Part shown: positions 1-6,681 of the stretch, in pieces
How the letters are laid out: every line of letters begins with the position of its first letter
Numbering within the stretch: the first letter of the stretch is position 1
Assembly: GCA_013042925.1 (NCBI GenBank)
Contig: JABDPH010000474.1
Location: forward strand, 1-11,662
Source: Eudoraea sp.
Lineage (GTDB): Bacteria; Bacteroidota; Bacteroidia; Flavobacteriales; Flavobacteriaceae
Direction of reading: 5' to 3'
DNA: 11,662 bases
Translations under genes and position numbers: made by a program
The notes under the pieces: generated by a model
Database searches by the model: none
Told to the model about the DNA's origin: nothing
What the model saw: the letters and a program-made list of their open reading frames with translations, nothing else

Positions 1-129
1 CTGCTTTGGAAGTCCAGGACGAAAATAGACTATATATGGCTACACAATATTCTTAAGTTTATAATAGTTGCCGGCGTTTTTAGTATATTATTGATTGATG
101 TAGATCTTGTTCTAAACCGAATATTCTGA
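1..129 (+). CDS. 3' end of a membrane protein gene (partial; possibly UbiA-family prenyltransferase)
   Basis: Frame 1 is open from the window edge for 42 codons and stops at TGA 127-129; the start lies outside the window. The fragment begins LLWKSRTKIDYIWLHNILKF and continues with a hydrophobic stretch (about residues 17-38 of the fragment) that reads as a final transmembrane helix, ending in a short polar tail NRIF. The stop overlaps the start of the next gene as TGATG, which suggests translational coupling and supports this frame being real. A basic, Asp/Tyr-containing loop before 'LHNILK' and a final helix resemble the C-termini of flavobacterial UbiA-family prenyltransferases. From memory these sit near rRNA pseudouridine synthase genes in this group. 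The family call is a weak guess; coding status is fairly firm. Confidence 0.65.
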   Translation: MLWKSRTKIDYIWLHNILKFIIVAGVFSILLIDVDLVLNRIF

Positions 130-1079
130 TGCAGAATCATTTAAAATTAGCACTGGCACAAATTTCTCCGGTATGGTTAGACCAAAAAGGCACCATTGCC
201 AAAGTAAAGGAAACTATACACACAGCGGCTCAAAATAATGCCGAACTCTTAATCTTTGGAGAGGGATTAGTACCCGGGTATCCTTTCTGGCTGGCATATA
301 CAGATGGCGCCTCCTGGGATCTAAAAATAAATAAGGAAATACATGCCCATTATTTGCATAATGCCATTCAGGTTGAAAATGGAGATCTTGATGAGATTTG
401 CGATTTAGCCCGGAAACATAAACTCGCTGTTTACCTTGGAATTATAGAACGAGCCCCGGATAGAGGCGGTCATAGTTTGTATTGTTCTTTGGTATTTATC
501 AGTAATAAGGGCGAAATAAAATCTGTTCATCGTAAACTACAACCTACCTATGACGAGAGACTTACGTGGGCACAAGGAGACGGTCACGGCCTCAAAACCC
601 ATAAACTAAAACAATTTACAGTAGGAGGGCTGAATTGCTGGGAAAACTGGATGCCTTTGGTTCGGGCCGCAATGTATGGTTTGGGAGAAAATTTGCATGT
701 TGCTGTTTGGCCGGGGAGTGATCATAACACAAAAGACATTACCCGTTTTATAGCCAGGGAATCACGGAGTTTTGTAGTCTCTGTATCATCTTTCATGAAT
801 AAAAGGGATTTCCCGGATAATTTGCCGCATATAGAGCATTTATTGAAAAAGACACCTGAAACCCTGGCCAATGGGGGATCATGCATAGCAGGTCCGGACG
901 GAGAATGGATCCTGGAACCTGTTGTTGGGAAGGAAGAAGTAATTTTTCAAACAATAGATTTTAATGCTGTATATGAAGAACGACAGAATTTTGATCCTGC
1001 CGGGCACTACTCAAGGCCAGATGTCACCAGGTTGGTGGTAAACAGGCAAAGGCAGTCAACAATTGAAGTTAAGGATTAA
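129..1079 (+). CDS. Nitrilase-family carbon-nitrogen hydrolase (nitrilase branch)
   Basis: Probable cytoplasmic nitrilase (R-CN + 2 H2O to carboxylate + NH3) or closely related C-N hydrolase; the natural substrate is unknown. The 316-residue protein has the complete Glu-Lys-Cys triad. The Glu is E45 in FGEGLVPGYPFW, the Lys is K136 in HRKLQPTYDERLTW, with the accessory Glu E143 a few residues on, and the nucleophile is C170 in GLNCWENWMP. The downstream stretch GENLHVAVWPGS (186-197) and the RKLQPT/ER pattern fit true nitrilases and cyanide-degrading relatives better than amidases, NAD synthetase amidase domains or beta-ureidopropionases. The length is normal for the family. There is no signal peptide. 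The start ATG overlaps the upstream TGA (TGATG), so it is probably cotranscribed with the membrane protein gene before it. Neighbours give no hint of substrate. Confidence 0.9.
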   Translation: MQNHLKLALAQISPVWLDQKGTIAKVKETIHTAAQNNAELLIFGEGLVPGYPFWLAYTDGASWDLKINKEIHAHYLHNAIQVENGDLDEICDLARKHKLAVYLGIIERAPDRGGHSLYCSLVFISNKGEIKSVHRKLQPTYDERLTWAQGDGHGLKTHKLKQFTVGGLNCWENWMPLVRAAMYGLGENLHVAVWPGSDHNTKDITRFIARESRSFVVSVSSFMNKRDFPDNLPHIEHLLKKTPETLANGGSCIAGPDGEWILEPVVGKEEVIFQTIDFNAVYEERQNFDPAGHYSRPDVTRLVVNRQRQSTIEVKD

Positions 1080-1128
1080 CTTTCAGATATATTGACTTTT
1101 AACATAAGCTACATCCAATTGCCTTCAT

Positions 1129-1136
1129 TACCTTTG
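1129..1136 (+). promoter_or_regulatory. Possible Bacteroidota -7 promoter element for the pseudouridine synthase gene
   Basis: TACCTTTG matches the Bacteroidota -7 consensus TAnnTTTG exactly and lies in the 72-nt gap between the nitrilase and pseudouridine synthase genes, 15 nt before the ATG. There is no TTG at the expected spacing of about 20 nt upstream; the nearest candidates are at 1092-1094 (too far) and 1119-1121 (too close). Transcription from here would leave a leader of only about 10 nt. A chance match is quite possible. Confidence 0.25.
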
Positions 1137-1151
1137 CTCAAAATATAGAAA

Positions 1152-1994
1152 ATGCGCAGACCGCAATCAAATAAGGATAAAAGAAATTCCCCGGGGAAAA
1201 GTAGAGGGTATGCAAAAAAATCCTTCTCAAAAGGAGGTGCTCAAACAAGTGCCAAAACTGCTAGTCGCGTTTCTTCAGACCCCGATTTAATAAGACTCAA
1301 TCGTTATGTAGCGAATGCCGGGGTTTGCTCCAGGCGGGAAGCCGACACCTACATAGAAGCAGGGAACGTTACCGTTAATGGAAAGACCATTACTGAAATG
1401 GGTCACAAAGTTAAACTTACTGATATTGTTAAGTTTGACGGACGCGTACTCAATCCGCAAAAAAAGGAATATGTACTGTTGAACAAGCCCAAGAATTTTA
1501 TCACTACTACAAGTGATGAAAGAGGGCGAAGAACAGTAATGGAATTAATTTCCAAAGCTTCGAAATCCAGATTAGTGCCGGTCGGAAGACTGGACAGGAA
1601 CACCACTGGTCTCTTGCTTTTTACCAATGACGGGGATCTGGCAAAAAAACTTACTCACCCTAAACATGGTATACGAAAGATTTATCATGTTGAATTGAAC
1701 AAAAACCTTAGCGCTGAAGATTTAAAGAAAATTCAAGCAGGGCTTACCTTAGATGATGGTCAGATTAAGGTTGACGAAATAAGTTATATAAACAATTCTC
1801 CAAAACGCGAGGTAGGTATAGAAATACACAGCGGCAGAAACAGGATTGTAAGGCGTATCTTTGAACATCTGGGGTATGAAGTAAAAAAACTGGACAGGGT
1901 AATATTTGCAGGACTAACTAAAAAAGATCTTCCCCGCGGGCATTGGAGGCATCTAACCAAACAAGAGGTTATAAATTTAGGGATGAACCAATAA
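1152..1994 (+). CDS. rluB: RsuA/RluB/RluE/RluF-family rRNA pseudouridine synthase
   Basis: Isomerises a uridine in ribosomal RNA to pseudouridine. Residues 1-45 are a low-complexity, Lys/Arg/Ser/Gly-rich extension, probably disordered and RNA-binding. An S4 RNA-binding domain follows (about 48-95; LNRYVANAGVCSRREAD, then VNGK). The catalytic domain carries the family motif GRLDRNTTGLLLFTNDGDL with nucleophile D148, and a late segment HSGRNRIVRRIFEHLGYEV. The order S4 then catalytic domain and the GRLD motif place it in the RsuA/RluB branch, not the RluA/C/D or TruA/B families. The exact target uridine cannot be read from the sequence; the rluB symbol follows usual annotation of this group. 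The gene follows the nitrilase gene after 72 nt and converges with the BLUF gene, the two stops being one base apart. Confidence 0.92.
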   Translation: MRRPQSNKDKRNSPGKSRGYAKKSFSKGGAQTSAKTASRVSSDPDLIRLNRYVANAGVCSRREADTYIEAGNVTVNGKTITEMGHKVKLTDIVKFDGRVLNPQKKEYVLLNKPKNFITTTSDERGRRTVMELISKASKSRLVPVGRLDRNTTGLLLFTNDGDLAKKLTHPKHGIRKIYHVELNKNLSAEDLKKIQAGLTLDDGQIKVDEISYINNSPKREVGIEIHSGRNRIVRRIFEHLGYEVKKLDRVIFAGLTKKDLPRGHWRHLTKQEVINLGMNQ

Positions 1995-1995
1995 T

Positions 1996-2436
1996 TTAGG
2001 GCTGTGACTCTAAAGGTTTTCCAAGATTTTTCCTGACAGCAAGCCAAAATGCATTAAAAGACGGGTTTGGGTGAATGGAGGAATCTTCTCTCTTGTTATA
2101 TGAATCGAGTAATAATCTGAAATAATTAATTTGGTCATTATCACCAAAGAAGTCTTCATAGGCCATTTCCCAATCCTTAAATTCACGGGAATCTGTTGCA
2201 CCATAAGCTAAAATAGTAACATCCTTATGCCGTTTATCTGCTTTGATCTTATCGAAGAGGTTTAGAACCTTTATCTGATTACCTTCGAGATACTGAATAA
2301 ACTCTCCTTCATAATAGAGCAAACAACCTGTAATACTATTACGCGCATTACTAAGCCTTGCTTTTTCGAGCATTTCTTTTACATCAACTTGCTTAAAAGT
2401 TGGTTGCGCAGCGGATCTATAAACGAGACAAAACAT
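1996..2436 (-). CDS. Short BLUF-domain blue-light (FAD) photoreceptor
   Basis: A 146-residue, stand-alone BLUF protein that should bind FAD non-covalently and sense blue light in the cytoplasm. Key residues align by spacing with AppA of Rhodobacter as I remember it: Y6 in LVYRS (AppA Y21), N30 in SNAR (N45), Q48 in FIQYLEG (Q63), and W89/M91 in DWEMAY (W104/M106). The flavin-Tyr-Gln hydrogen-bond switch is therefore intact. After the BLUF core (about 1-93) there are only about 50 residues, likely one or two helices; no GGDEF, EAL, cyclase or DNA-binding domain is fused, as in PixD/BlrB-type proteins, which act by binding a partner. The likely partner is not visible here. It lies 98 nt downstream of argH on the same strand and could receive read-through, but the spacer with its large inverted repeat suggests separate control. 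Its stop is one base from that of the pseudouridine synthase gene. Confidence 0.9.
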   Translation of the reverse strand: MFCLVYRSAAQPTFKQVDVKEMLEKARLSNARNSITGCLLYYEGEFIQYLEGNQIKVLNLFDKIKADKRHKDVTILAYGATDSREFKDWEMAYEDFFGDNDQINYFRLLLDSYNKREDSSIHPNPSFNAFWLAVRKNLGKPLESQP

Positions 2437-2463
2437 TATTAATTTGGTATCTGCAATAGCGTC

Positions 2464-2498
2464 TACCTTAAAGATAAAAATATTTATTGTTTAAGGTA
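2464..2498. repeat. Long inverted repeat (hairpin or operator) between argH and the BLUF gene
   Basis: Perfect 9-bp arms TACCTTAAA (2464-2472) and TTTAAGGTA (2490-2498) enclose a second perfect pair ATAAA (2474-2478) / TTTAT (2483-2487) around an AATA loop, with one unpaired base on one side and two on the other. On the plus strand it is followed by TTTT (2499-2502). On the minus strand, the direction of both flanking genes, it is followed by GACGCTA and no T-run, so it is not a standard intrinsic terminator for argH. It ends 28 nt before the BLUF start codon, a position suited to an operator or an mRNA 5' structure. A bidirectional terminator that also stops plus-strand read-through is an alternative. 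Confidence 0.6.
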
Positions 2499-2534
2499 TT
2501 TTCTGACATCAATTAATAAAAAAGTATATGAAAT

Positions 2535-3809
2535 TTATGATTTCATTTTGGCCCTTATCTTGTCAAGGCATAAATTACCAATGCTCCCTTCATGAGTATG
2601 GTTTAATTGCTTTTCAGGCTTAAAATTTCCGGATTCAATTTCCGAGCCTATTTGTTTATAGGCTTCGCGGAAGGGTATTCCGTTAAGTACAATATGATTT
2701 AATGTATCTACACTAAAAAGATAATCGTACTTAGGATCATTCAGAATATTGGCATTCACTTTAACATCTTTTAAACTGAAAGTCATCATTTCCAAACAAG
2801 ATTTTATTTCTTGAATAGCGGGAATTATAAGTCCCTTTACCATTTGCAGATCCCTGTGATACCCGCTGGGTAAATTGCTTGTGATTAATGTTATCTGGCC
2901 GGGGATGGCTTGCAGGCTGTTGCATTTTGCTCTGATAAGCTCAAAGACATCAGGATTTTTTTTATGTGGCATAATACTGCTGCCTGTTGTTAATGAATCG
3001 GGAAAAGATATAAAGTTGAAATTCTGACTCATATAAAGACAAATATCCATTGCGAGTTTTGATAGCGTACCGGCAATTCCGGAAATTCCATATGCCGCCG
3101 CTTTCTCCACTTTTCCCCGGCCCATTTGGGCGGCTATTACATTATATTTCAAATCCGCGAAACCCATTTCCGAAGTTGTATAGGAACGATCTATAGGAAA
3201 AGAACTTCCATATCCGGCTGCACTTCCAAGGGGATTTTGATCCGCGATCTTGTGCGCTGCATCAATGAAGTAGAGATCATCTACCAAACTTTCCGCATAG
3301 GCTGAGAACCACAACCCAAATGAAGAAGGCATTGCAATCTGCAAGTGCGTATAACCAGGTAAAAGATTTTCTTTATGTTTTTCTGCAAGTTCCAGCAGCA
3401 AATTAAATAGTTCCTTTGTAAGGTTTTTTATCTCAGATAATTCATCCTTTAGATATAATTGCATGGCCACCAAAACCTGATCATTTCTGGAACGGGCAGT
3501 ATGAATCTTTTTTCCGGTATCGCCCAGTCTTTCAGTGAGGATAAATTCTATTTTAGAATGGACATCCTCAAATGAATCTTCAATGATAAAGTTTCCTTCC
3601 TTGATGCTAAGGGCTATATTTTGTAATTCTCCGACCAGTGCATCAGTTTCCTCACTTGTCAATAATTCAATTTTACCCAGCATTTTAGCATGCGCTATGG
3701 AAGCTTCTATATCGTATTTGGCCAACACCATATCCAGCTCCCTGTCATTACCCACTGTAAATTGATCTATTTTCTTGTCTGTGCTGTATCCTTTGTCCCA
3801 AAGTTTCAT
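2535..3809 (-). CDS. argH: Argininosuccinate lyase
   Basis: Last step of arginine synthesis: argininosuccinate to arginine plus fumarate, in the cytoplasm, normally as a homotetramer. The 424-residue protein belongs to the fumarase/aspartase superfamily. It has the signature GSSIMPHKKNP at 276-286, whose flexible serine loop carries the catalytic Ser. It also has HTARSRNDQ (103-111), YTHLQ (153-157) with the conserved His, and NPLGSAAGYG (192-201). It is somewhat shorter than the E. coli enzyme (about 457), the difference lying mainly at the C-terminus, as I recall for Bacteroidota ArgH. It is the last arginine gene of the operon, 42 nt after argE. The start ATG at 3809 gives the expected N-terminus MKLWDKGYS. 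Confidence 0.96.
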   Translation of the reverse strand: MKLWDKGYSTDKKIDQFTVGNDRELDMVLAKYDIEASIAHAKMLGKIELLTSEETDALVGELQNIALSIKEGNFIIEDSFEDVHSKIEFILTERLGDTGKKIHTARSRNDQVLVAMQLYLKDELSEIKNLTKELFNLLLELAEKHKENLLPGYTHLQIAMPSSFGLWFSAYAESLVDDLYFIDAAHKIADQNPLGSAAGYGSSFPIDRSYTTSEMGFADLKYNVIAAQMGRGKVEKAAAYGISGIAGTLSKLAMDICLYMSQNFNFISFPDSLTTGSSIMPHKKNPDVFELIRAKCNSLQAIPGQITLITSNLPSGYHRDLQMVKGLIIPAIQEIKSCLEMMTFSLKDVKVNANILNDPKYDYLFSVDTLNHIVLNGIPFREAYKQIGSEIESGNFKPEKQLNHTHEGSIGNLCLDKIRAKMKS

Positions 3810-3851
3810 TACTCTTGTTTTTAGTGGTTATTCCCGTGCAAAACTGCTATT

Positions 3852-4925
3852 TTATTTTTTTAAAAATCCATTGAGAATCTTAATATAAAGATCAATTGCT
3901 TCTTCAATCTCCTTAATAAAGATAAACTCATCGGCAGAATGTGAGCGTGTACTGTCTCCCGGACCTAATTTTAATGAAGGACAGCTCAGCGCAGCTTGAT
4001 CAGAAAGGGTAGGGGATCCGTATGTGCTTCTTCCCAGTGCAATCCCGGAAATTACCAAAGGATGATTCTTCTCTATAGATGAAGAATTTAACCTCAATGA
4101 CCTTGGCTTTAGTTCACACGGGGCTGCATTTGTCAATATTTCTGCAATTTCTTTATTATTGTACCTGTCATTAACACGGACATCAATAACTAAATTTACT
4201 TTTGCGGGAACGACATTATGCTGGCTACCAGCATTAATTTGAGTAACAGTTAATTTTACTCCGCCTAATACTTCTGATATTTTCGGAAATTTATAATTCT
4301 TAAACCATTCCAACACATCCATCGTATTATAAATGGCATTGTTGTTATTTGGATGCGCGGCATGAGAAGGAGTACCATGAACTGTTGCATCGAAAACAAC
4401 AAGGCCTTTTTCTGCGATGGCCAGGTTCATCAGTGTTGGTTCGCCAACGATTGCAACATCAATTTCTGGAAGGATGGTTAAAAGGCTATTTAGACCGTTG
4501 TTTCCAGAACTTTCTTCTTCTGCTGTAGCCGCAATTATTATATTGTGATTTAAATTCTTCGATTCATAAAAAAAGGTAAAAGTCGCAATTAGTGAAACCA
4601 GACATCCCCCGGCATCATTACTTCCAAGACCAAAAAGTTTACCATCAACAATATGAGGTTCAAAAGGGTCTCTGGAATATGCTTCGTTGGGTTGTACAGT
4701 ATCGTGATGTGAATTTAGCAGTAAAGTAGGTTTGTCCTTATCGAAGTATTTATTGAAGGCATATACGTTATTGTTAACTCTCTTATAAGGAATATCAAAT
4801 TCTTGAAACCAAGATTCAAGATGTTGTGCTGACATATCTTCTTCTGAAGAAAAAGAGGGTGTGGCAATTAACTTTTGAAGTAGTTCAATTGCTTTTTCAA
4901 TCAGTAATTTCTGTTCTGTTATCAT
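3852..4925 (-). CDS. argE: M20-family N-acyl amino acid deacylase (ArgE/DapE type), likely N-acylcitrulline deacylase
   Basis: Zinc-dependent amidohydrolase of the ArgE/DapE/ACY1/CPG2 group. Because the operon encodes ArgF' (acting on N-acylornithine), the expected substrate is N-acetyl- or N-succinylcitrulline, giving free citrulline for ArgG. Metal-site motifs are SHHDTV (H73 and D75), GLGSNDAGG (bridging D104), AEEESSGNNG with the catalytic/ligand Glu pair around E137-E138, GEPT at 161-164, and the C-terminal GPGDSTRSHSADEF with the last His ligand. The usual Lys of GxxDxKG is Gly (D-A-G-G), a variation I recall in Bacteroidota homologues. Length (357) is typical. It overlaps argB by four bases (ATGA) and is followed by argH after 42 nt. 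DapE function in lysine synthesis is unlikely given the context. Confidence 0.88.
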   Translation of the reverse strand: MITEQKLLIEKAIELLQKLIATPSFSSEEDMSAQHLESWFQEFDIPYKRVNNNVYAFNKYFDKDKPTLLLNSHHDTVQPNEAYSRDPFEPHIVDGKLFGLGSNDAGGCLVSLIATFTFFYESKNLNHNIIIAATAEEESSGNNGLNSLLTILPEIDVAIVGEPTLMNLAIAEKGLVVFDATVHGTPSHAAHPNNNNAIYNTMDVLEWFKNYKFPKISEVLGGVKLTVTQINAGSQHNVVPAKVNLVIDVRVNDRYNNKEIAEILTNAAPCELKPRSLRLNSSSIEKNHPLVISGIALGRSTYGSPTLSDQAALSCPSLKLGPGDSTRSHSADEFIFIKEIEEAIDLYIKILNGFLKK

Positions 4926-5701
4926 AAGGTGATTGTAGTAAATAATTGGGCTTCGGGCTCAAACATAGAGATGTCTCCAATACAGACCTGATGAACATTT
5001 TTGTTTAGTGCATGAAAACAGTTATCCAATTTTGGAAGCATTCCATCGGCAACAATTTTTTCCTGCTTTAGCTTCTCATAACTTTTTTGGTCAATTTTCC
5101 GTATAACGGAATCTTCATCTGCCATAGAGCGAAGCACTCCTTTTTTCTCGAAACAATAATATAATGTTGTATCATATGCCTGACTCATAGCTATGGCTAC
5201 TTCCGAGGCAATTGTATCTGCATTTGTATTGAATAACTGCCCATTTCTATCATGGGTCAAAGCACAAAAAACAGGAACGAATTCAGCGCTTAATAGTTTA
5301 GATATTGAATTGGTATTAACATCAACGATGTCTCCAACAAGGCCAAAGTCCAGGGGGTTAACCGGTCTCTTTACCGCAATAACTGTATTTGCATCTGCCC
5401 CGCTTAATCCGATCGCATTAGAATTATTTGACTGAAGCTCAGCTACTATATTTTTGTTAACTAAGCCGGCATAGATCATAACAACAAGTTCGAGACTTTT
5501 GGCATCTGTAATTCTTCTTCCATCTACCATTTTGGATTCTATTCCAAGTCTTTTGCCAAATTCTGTAGCTCGTTTTCCGCCTCCGTGAACTAAAATTTTA
5601 TAGCCTTCCAGTTGGGCAAATAGTTTCAGAAATTGAGATAAGAATTCTTGATCTTCAATTATATTTCCTCCAATTTTTATTATTGAAAGTTTTTGTTTCA
5701 T
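4922..5701 (-). CDS. argB: N-acylglutamate kinase (acetylglutamate kinase family)
   Basis: Phosphorylates the gamma-carboxylate of N-acetyl- or N-succinylglutamate with ATP. Amino acid kinase fold; motifs include KIGGN (9-13) with the N-terminal Lys, HGGG (39-42), MVDGRRITDA (58-67) and GLSGADANT in the middle. At 259 residues it starts directly at the first beta strand and lacks the N-terminal helix seen in arginine-inhibited hexameric kinases (Thermotoga, Pseudomonas); it resembles the arginine-insensitive E. coli form. I infer that feedback control, if present, acts elsewhere, for instance on the GNAT enzyme or on transcription. It follows argF' after 38 nt and its stop overlaps the argE start (ATGA). 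Confidence 0.94.
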   Translation of the reverse strand: MKQKLSIIKIGGNIIEDQEFLSQFLKLFAQLEGYKILVHGGGKRATEFGKRLGIESKMVDGRRITDAKSLELVVMIYAGLVNKNIVAELQSNNSNAIGLSGADANTVIAVKRPVNPLDFGLVGDIVDVNTNSISKLLSAEFVPVFCALTHDRNGQLFNTNADTIASEVAIAMSQAYDTTLYYCFEKKGVLRSMADEDSVIRKIDQKSYEKLKQEKIVADGMLPKLDNCFHALNKNVHQVCIGDISMFEPEAQLFTTITL

Positions 5702-5739
5702 AGCTTCTTAATGATGCCGCATATAGGGCAAAAGTCTAA

Positions 5740-6681
5740 TTATAATAGTGATTCTAACATTTTTTTTAAAACAATTTGTGCTGCAAAGGTTCTGTTATTA
5801 GCCTGGGCAATAACCAAAGACTGATTCCCGTCCAGTACCGCATCTTCTACAACTATGTTACGTCTTACGGGCAGGCAATGCATAAATTTGGCATCTCCCA
5901 GTTTTTTTTGAGTCATCATCCAATTTTTGTCCTGGTTAATTACTCTACCATAATCTTTATAATTACTCCAATTCTTAACATACACAAAATCCGCATTTTT
6001 CAGTGCTTTTTCCTGATCGTATTCAATTTGGGAACCATTGGTGATTTTTGGATCAAGTTCATATCCCTCAGGATGCGTGATTACAAAATCCGCATGCTTT
6101 AATTGCATAGCTTTTACAAAGGAATTTGCAACAGCATGAGGAAGAGCTCTGGGATGTGGAGCCCAGGACAATACAATTTTAGGGTTTGTTTTCTTTTTGT
6201 ATTCTTCAATGGTTAATATATCGGCCAACGCTTGCAGTGGATGACTTAGTGAACTCTCCATATTTAATACGGGTATGCTTGCGTATTTCCTGAATGAGTT
6301 TATAATCATTTCAGATTCATCCTCCTCCTGGTTTTCCAATGAAGCAAAAGCACGAATTCCAAGGATATCACAATATTGCGAGACTACCTGTGCTGCTTCC
6401 TTTATATGTTCGGCACTGCCTTTATCCATAATAGTTCCGTCTTCAAACTCCAGAGCCCATCCGTCTTTGCCAAAATTCATTGTCATGAATTTCATCCCCA
6501 GGTTCATTGCAGCCTTTTGCGTGCTGAGTCGTGTTCTTAAGCTATTATTAAAGAATAACAACCCAATGGTCTTTTGCTTTCCAAGCTTCTTATAGGCCAA
6601 TGGTTTTTTCTTAAGAATTAAGGCATCTTCAACCCACTCATTAACTGAATCAATGTCATTTACTGAAAGATAATGCTTCAT
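5740..6681 (-). CDS. argF': N-acylornithine carbamoyltransferase (N-succinyl/N-acetylornithine transcarbamylase)
   Basis: Transfers the carbamoyl group to an N-acylated ornithine, giving N-acylcitrulline; it replaces classical ornithine transcarbamylase. The 313-residue protein has the carbamoyl-phosphate motif in FFNNSLRTRLST (43-54), the ATCase/OTCase-like HPLQ (147-150) and HCLPVRRN (268-275). The VRRN extension and THPEGYELDP (202-211) are typical of the acylornithine enzymes and differ from OTCase. By recalled alignment with the Bacteroides fragilis succinyl enzyme the numbering is collinear, and residue 90, the acyl-specificity position (Pro in B. fragilis, Glu92 in the Xanthomonas acetyl enzyme), is Ala (DKGSAEH). 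The Lys carboxylated in Xanthomonas (K302) corresponds to V277 here, closer to the succinyl type. The substrate acyl group stays open. The start overlaps the argD stop (ATGA). Confidence 0.92.
   Translation of the reverse strand: MKHYLSVNDIDSVNEWVEDALILKKKPLAYKKLGKQKTIGLLFFNNSLRTRLSTQKAAMNLGMKFMTMNFGKDGWALEFEDGTIMDKGSAEHIKEAAQVVSQYCDILGIRAFASLENQEEDESEMIINSFRKYASIPVLNMESSLSHPLQALADILTIEEYKKKTNPKIVLSWAPHPRALPHAVANSFVKAMQLKHADFVITHPEGYELDPKITNGSQIEYDQEKALKNADFVYVKNWSNYKDYGRVINQDKNWMMTQKKLGDAKFMHCLPVRRNIVVEDAVLDGNQSLVIAQANNRTFAAQIVLKKMLESLL

Noticed and set aside
1784..2047. Minus-strand frame across the pseudouridine synthase and BLUF gene ends
   Set aside because: It overlaps two well-supported genes in a wrong frame and is Cys/Ser-rich without motif.
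2499..2502. Intrinsic terminator for argH
   Set aside because: The T-run follows the hairpin only on the plus strand; in the minus-strand direction of argH the bases after the hairpin are GACGCTA.
3852..4925. Deacylase gene as dapE of lysine synthesis
   Set aside because: The family is shared, but the gene is coupled to argB by ATGA and sits before argH in a complete arginine operon that needs an N-acylcitrulline deacylase.
5776..6102. Plus-strand frame of 108 codons opposite argF'
   Set aside because: It is antisense to strongly conserved argF' codons including the HCLPVRRN motif, and its own translation shows no recognisable motif; a shadow frame.
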